Positions 62,841 to 64,000 of a stretch of DNA of 64,000 nucleotides are shown piece by piece (position 1 is the stretch's first letter; each line of letters opens with the position of its first letter). The stretch is from Tolypothrix campylonemoides VB511288 (GTDB lineage Bacteria; Cyanobacteriota; Cyanobacteriia; Cyanobacteriales; Nostocaceae). Both the position numbers and the translations under genes were made by a program. Location of the stretch: contig JXCB02000027.1 of NCBI GenBank assembly GCA_000828075.3, positions 234,959 to 298,958 of the forward strand. Direction: 5' to 3'. The notes beneath the pieces were generated by a model. It was not told where the DNA came from. It saw nothing but the letters and a program-made list of their open reading frames with translations, and searched no databases.

Positions 62841-64000
62841 TCATTTTTCTGATTGAGTCAGTGCTATAACTTGCTCGAAGTCGAAATTTTCAACCAAAAC
62901 TTTTAAAGCCTCGATCAAATCTACTTTGTCTGCTGGAATTTGTTCCATAAGTTGAACAATCAGCAAATCATTGCCTTGGCTAGCAGCATCGTGAAGCTGT
63001 TGTATCCACTCAGCAGGCATACTTGCTATCTCAGCAGCCAAGTTAGCAGAATTCCTAACAACCTCATGAATCGGTGAAGTCATATCTGCATTTGCAGGGT
63101 CTTCTTGGTAAATATATCGCGCACCCAAGTATTTGCTTATTTCTGCTAGCAAATCTTGTTCTTGAAACGGTTTACTCAAAACATCGTCACAACCAGCGCT
63201 CAAAATTTTATGTTTTTCTTCTTCAAAGGCGCTTGCCGTTAGGGCGATGATGATGGTTTGGTGAGGATGAGGAACCATCTGTTTCATCTGCTTCTCTCTT
63301 GCCTTAATCAATTTAGTTGCCTCATAGCCATCCATCACCGGCATCCGCATATCCATCAAAATCAAGTGAGGTTGCCATATTTCCCAAACAGTGAGAGCAT
63401 CTTGACCGTTGGTGGCTTGCTGTACTTGAAAGCCTAAGCTGTCCAGCAGCTTGACTAATAGCATACGGTTGGTTTGCTTATCCTCGACAACTAAAATCCG
63501 ATAACTTGGTTGCTGGGGAGCTAGACGTATGGCTTTTTGACTCGTCAACTCAAGAGTTTGTGTTTTTGGTTCTGTTGCCTGACGCACTCGAATAAAAAAG
63601 GTAAACTGAGTCCCAACCCCCAAGGTACTACTAACCTGGATTTGTCCACCCATGATTTCCACGAACTTTTGAGTGATGGATAAACCTAAGCCAGTACCTT
63701 GACCAGATTTTAACCCAGTTGTGGTTTGTCCAAAGGCTTGAAATAATTTATTGAATTCATCAGGGTCAATACCAGGACCAGTGTCTGTTACCTGGAAGTG
63801 TAGGGTGTAAGAAGGAGAAAAAACTCCCTGTTCCGTATCTTCCTCGATATCACCACTTGCCCCATCTGTAAGCGACACCCTCAAAATTACACTCCCAATT
63901 TCTGTAAATTTGATGGCATTGTCCAGTAAGTTAATCAATACTTGACGCAGTTTACTTTCATCAGTTGTGATAAATTGCGGCACTTCGAGGGTACGCTCAA
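62841..64000 (-). CDS. Hybrid histidine kinase, 3' part only
   Basis: The gene runs off the right edge of the window; the frame is open up to base 64000, so the start is not seen. The visible part holds most of a HATPase_c domain (N-box NLLDNAIKF, then DTGPGI and GTGLGLS), a receiver domain with phosphoacceptor Asp in LILMDMRMPVMDGYE and the conserved Lys in SKPFQ, and a C-terminal 70-residue helical tail (MPAEWIQQLHDAASQGNDLL). The sensor domain and phosphoacceptor His lie outside. It shares the architecture of many cyanobacterial multidomain kinases. Confidence 0.9.
   Translation of the reverse strand, partial: ERTLEVPQFITTDESKLRQVLINLLDNAIKFTEIGSVILRVSLTDGASGDIEEDTEQGVFSPSYTLHFQVTDTGPGIDPDEFNKLFQAFGQTTTGLKSGQGTGLGLSITQKFVEIMGGQIQVSSTLGVGTQFTFFIRVRQATEPKTQTLELTSQKAIRLAPQQPSYRILVVEDKQTNRMLLVKLLDSLGFQVQQATNGQDALTVWEIWQPHLILMDMRMPVMDGYEATKLIKAREKQMKQMVPHPHQTIIIALTASAFEEEKHKILSAGCDDVLSKPFQEQDLLAEISKYLGARYIYQEDPANADMTSPIHEVVRNSANLAAEIASMPAEWIQQLHDAASQGNDLLIVQLMEQIPADKVDLIEALKVLVENFDFEQVIALTQSEK

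Overview
The window reads as a chromosome segment from a filamentous, probably heterocyst-forming cyanobacterium (Nostocales or a close relative). The reasons are: many HIP1 octamers (GCGATCGC), arrays of heptamer STRR repeats (GGGATTA, GGGGATT, CCCCAGT), GC-rich palindromic interspersed repeats in a moderately AT-rich background, and cyanobacterial genes such as crtQ, a CtaA-type copper ATPase, menH for phylloquinone, DUF4079, DUF1997, DUF6930 and DUF1822 proteins. The species cannot be named from this sequence alone.

Layout. 0.1-9.3 kb: housekeeping and conserved cyanobacterial genes (copper P-type ATPase, FHA protein, TIGR01777 epimerase, TPR protein, A-type Fe-S carrier, DUF6930 protein). 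9.3-11.5 kb: a long AT-rich stretch with no recognisable gene. 11.5-13.8 kb: a 57-residue ribbon-helix-helix gene, crtQ and its SRPBCC partner. 14.2-20.8 kb: a three-gene cassette of sigma-70-like protein, DUF1822 protein and a 1643-residue CHAT protease-STAND ATPase-WD40 protein. 20.9-33.5 kb: orphan HicB-like gene, a small 2Fe-2S protein behind cobQ, PrxQ peroxiredoxin, a DrrA/DrrB-type ABC exporter, Rpn-nuclease debris, a peptidoglycan-binding protein, an M16 peptidase pair, a candidate 6S RNA and purK. 33.7-45 kb: a truncated response regulator, a CAP-domain protein and a 2264-residue hybrid kinase with about fourteen HAMP units. 44.6-49.2 kb: Uma2 gene, vapBC-type toxin-antitoxin pair, holin-like membrane protein, CobE/CbiG C-terminal protein and a HAF/PEP-CTERM exoprotein, with MITE-like elements between them. 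49.3-64 kb: ankyrin protein, DUF4079, DUF1997, SDR, a membrane-anchored GH104 lysozyme with an apparent CTG start, a secreted cyanovirin-N homologue, menH, an InrS/CsoR-type metal sensor, a Deg-family protease, a CyRepA1-type replication protein, a beta-lactamase-fold hydrolase and the 3' part of another hybrid kinase.

The best candidate for an undescribed system is the 14.2-20.8 kb cassette. A CHAT protease fused to a STAND switch and two WD40 propellers is a plausible ligand-triggered protease. It sits behind a sigma-like gene and a DUF1822 gene whose ribosome-binding site overlaps the sigma stop codon. The arrangement resembles the type III-E CRISPR Csx29/Csx30/sigma module, in which a CHAT protease releases a sigma factor from its inhibitor. 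The comparison is my inference. Other points worth attention are the Nik1-like poly-HAMP kinase with a repeat inserted in its linker, the 6S RNA candidate beside purK, the CTG-started lysozyme, the secreted CVNH lectin, a 91-bp MITE with perfect 16-bp inverted ends and a 5-bp target duplication, and a plasmid-type replication gene among chromosomal genes.
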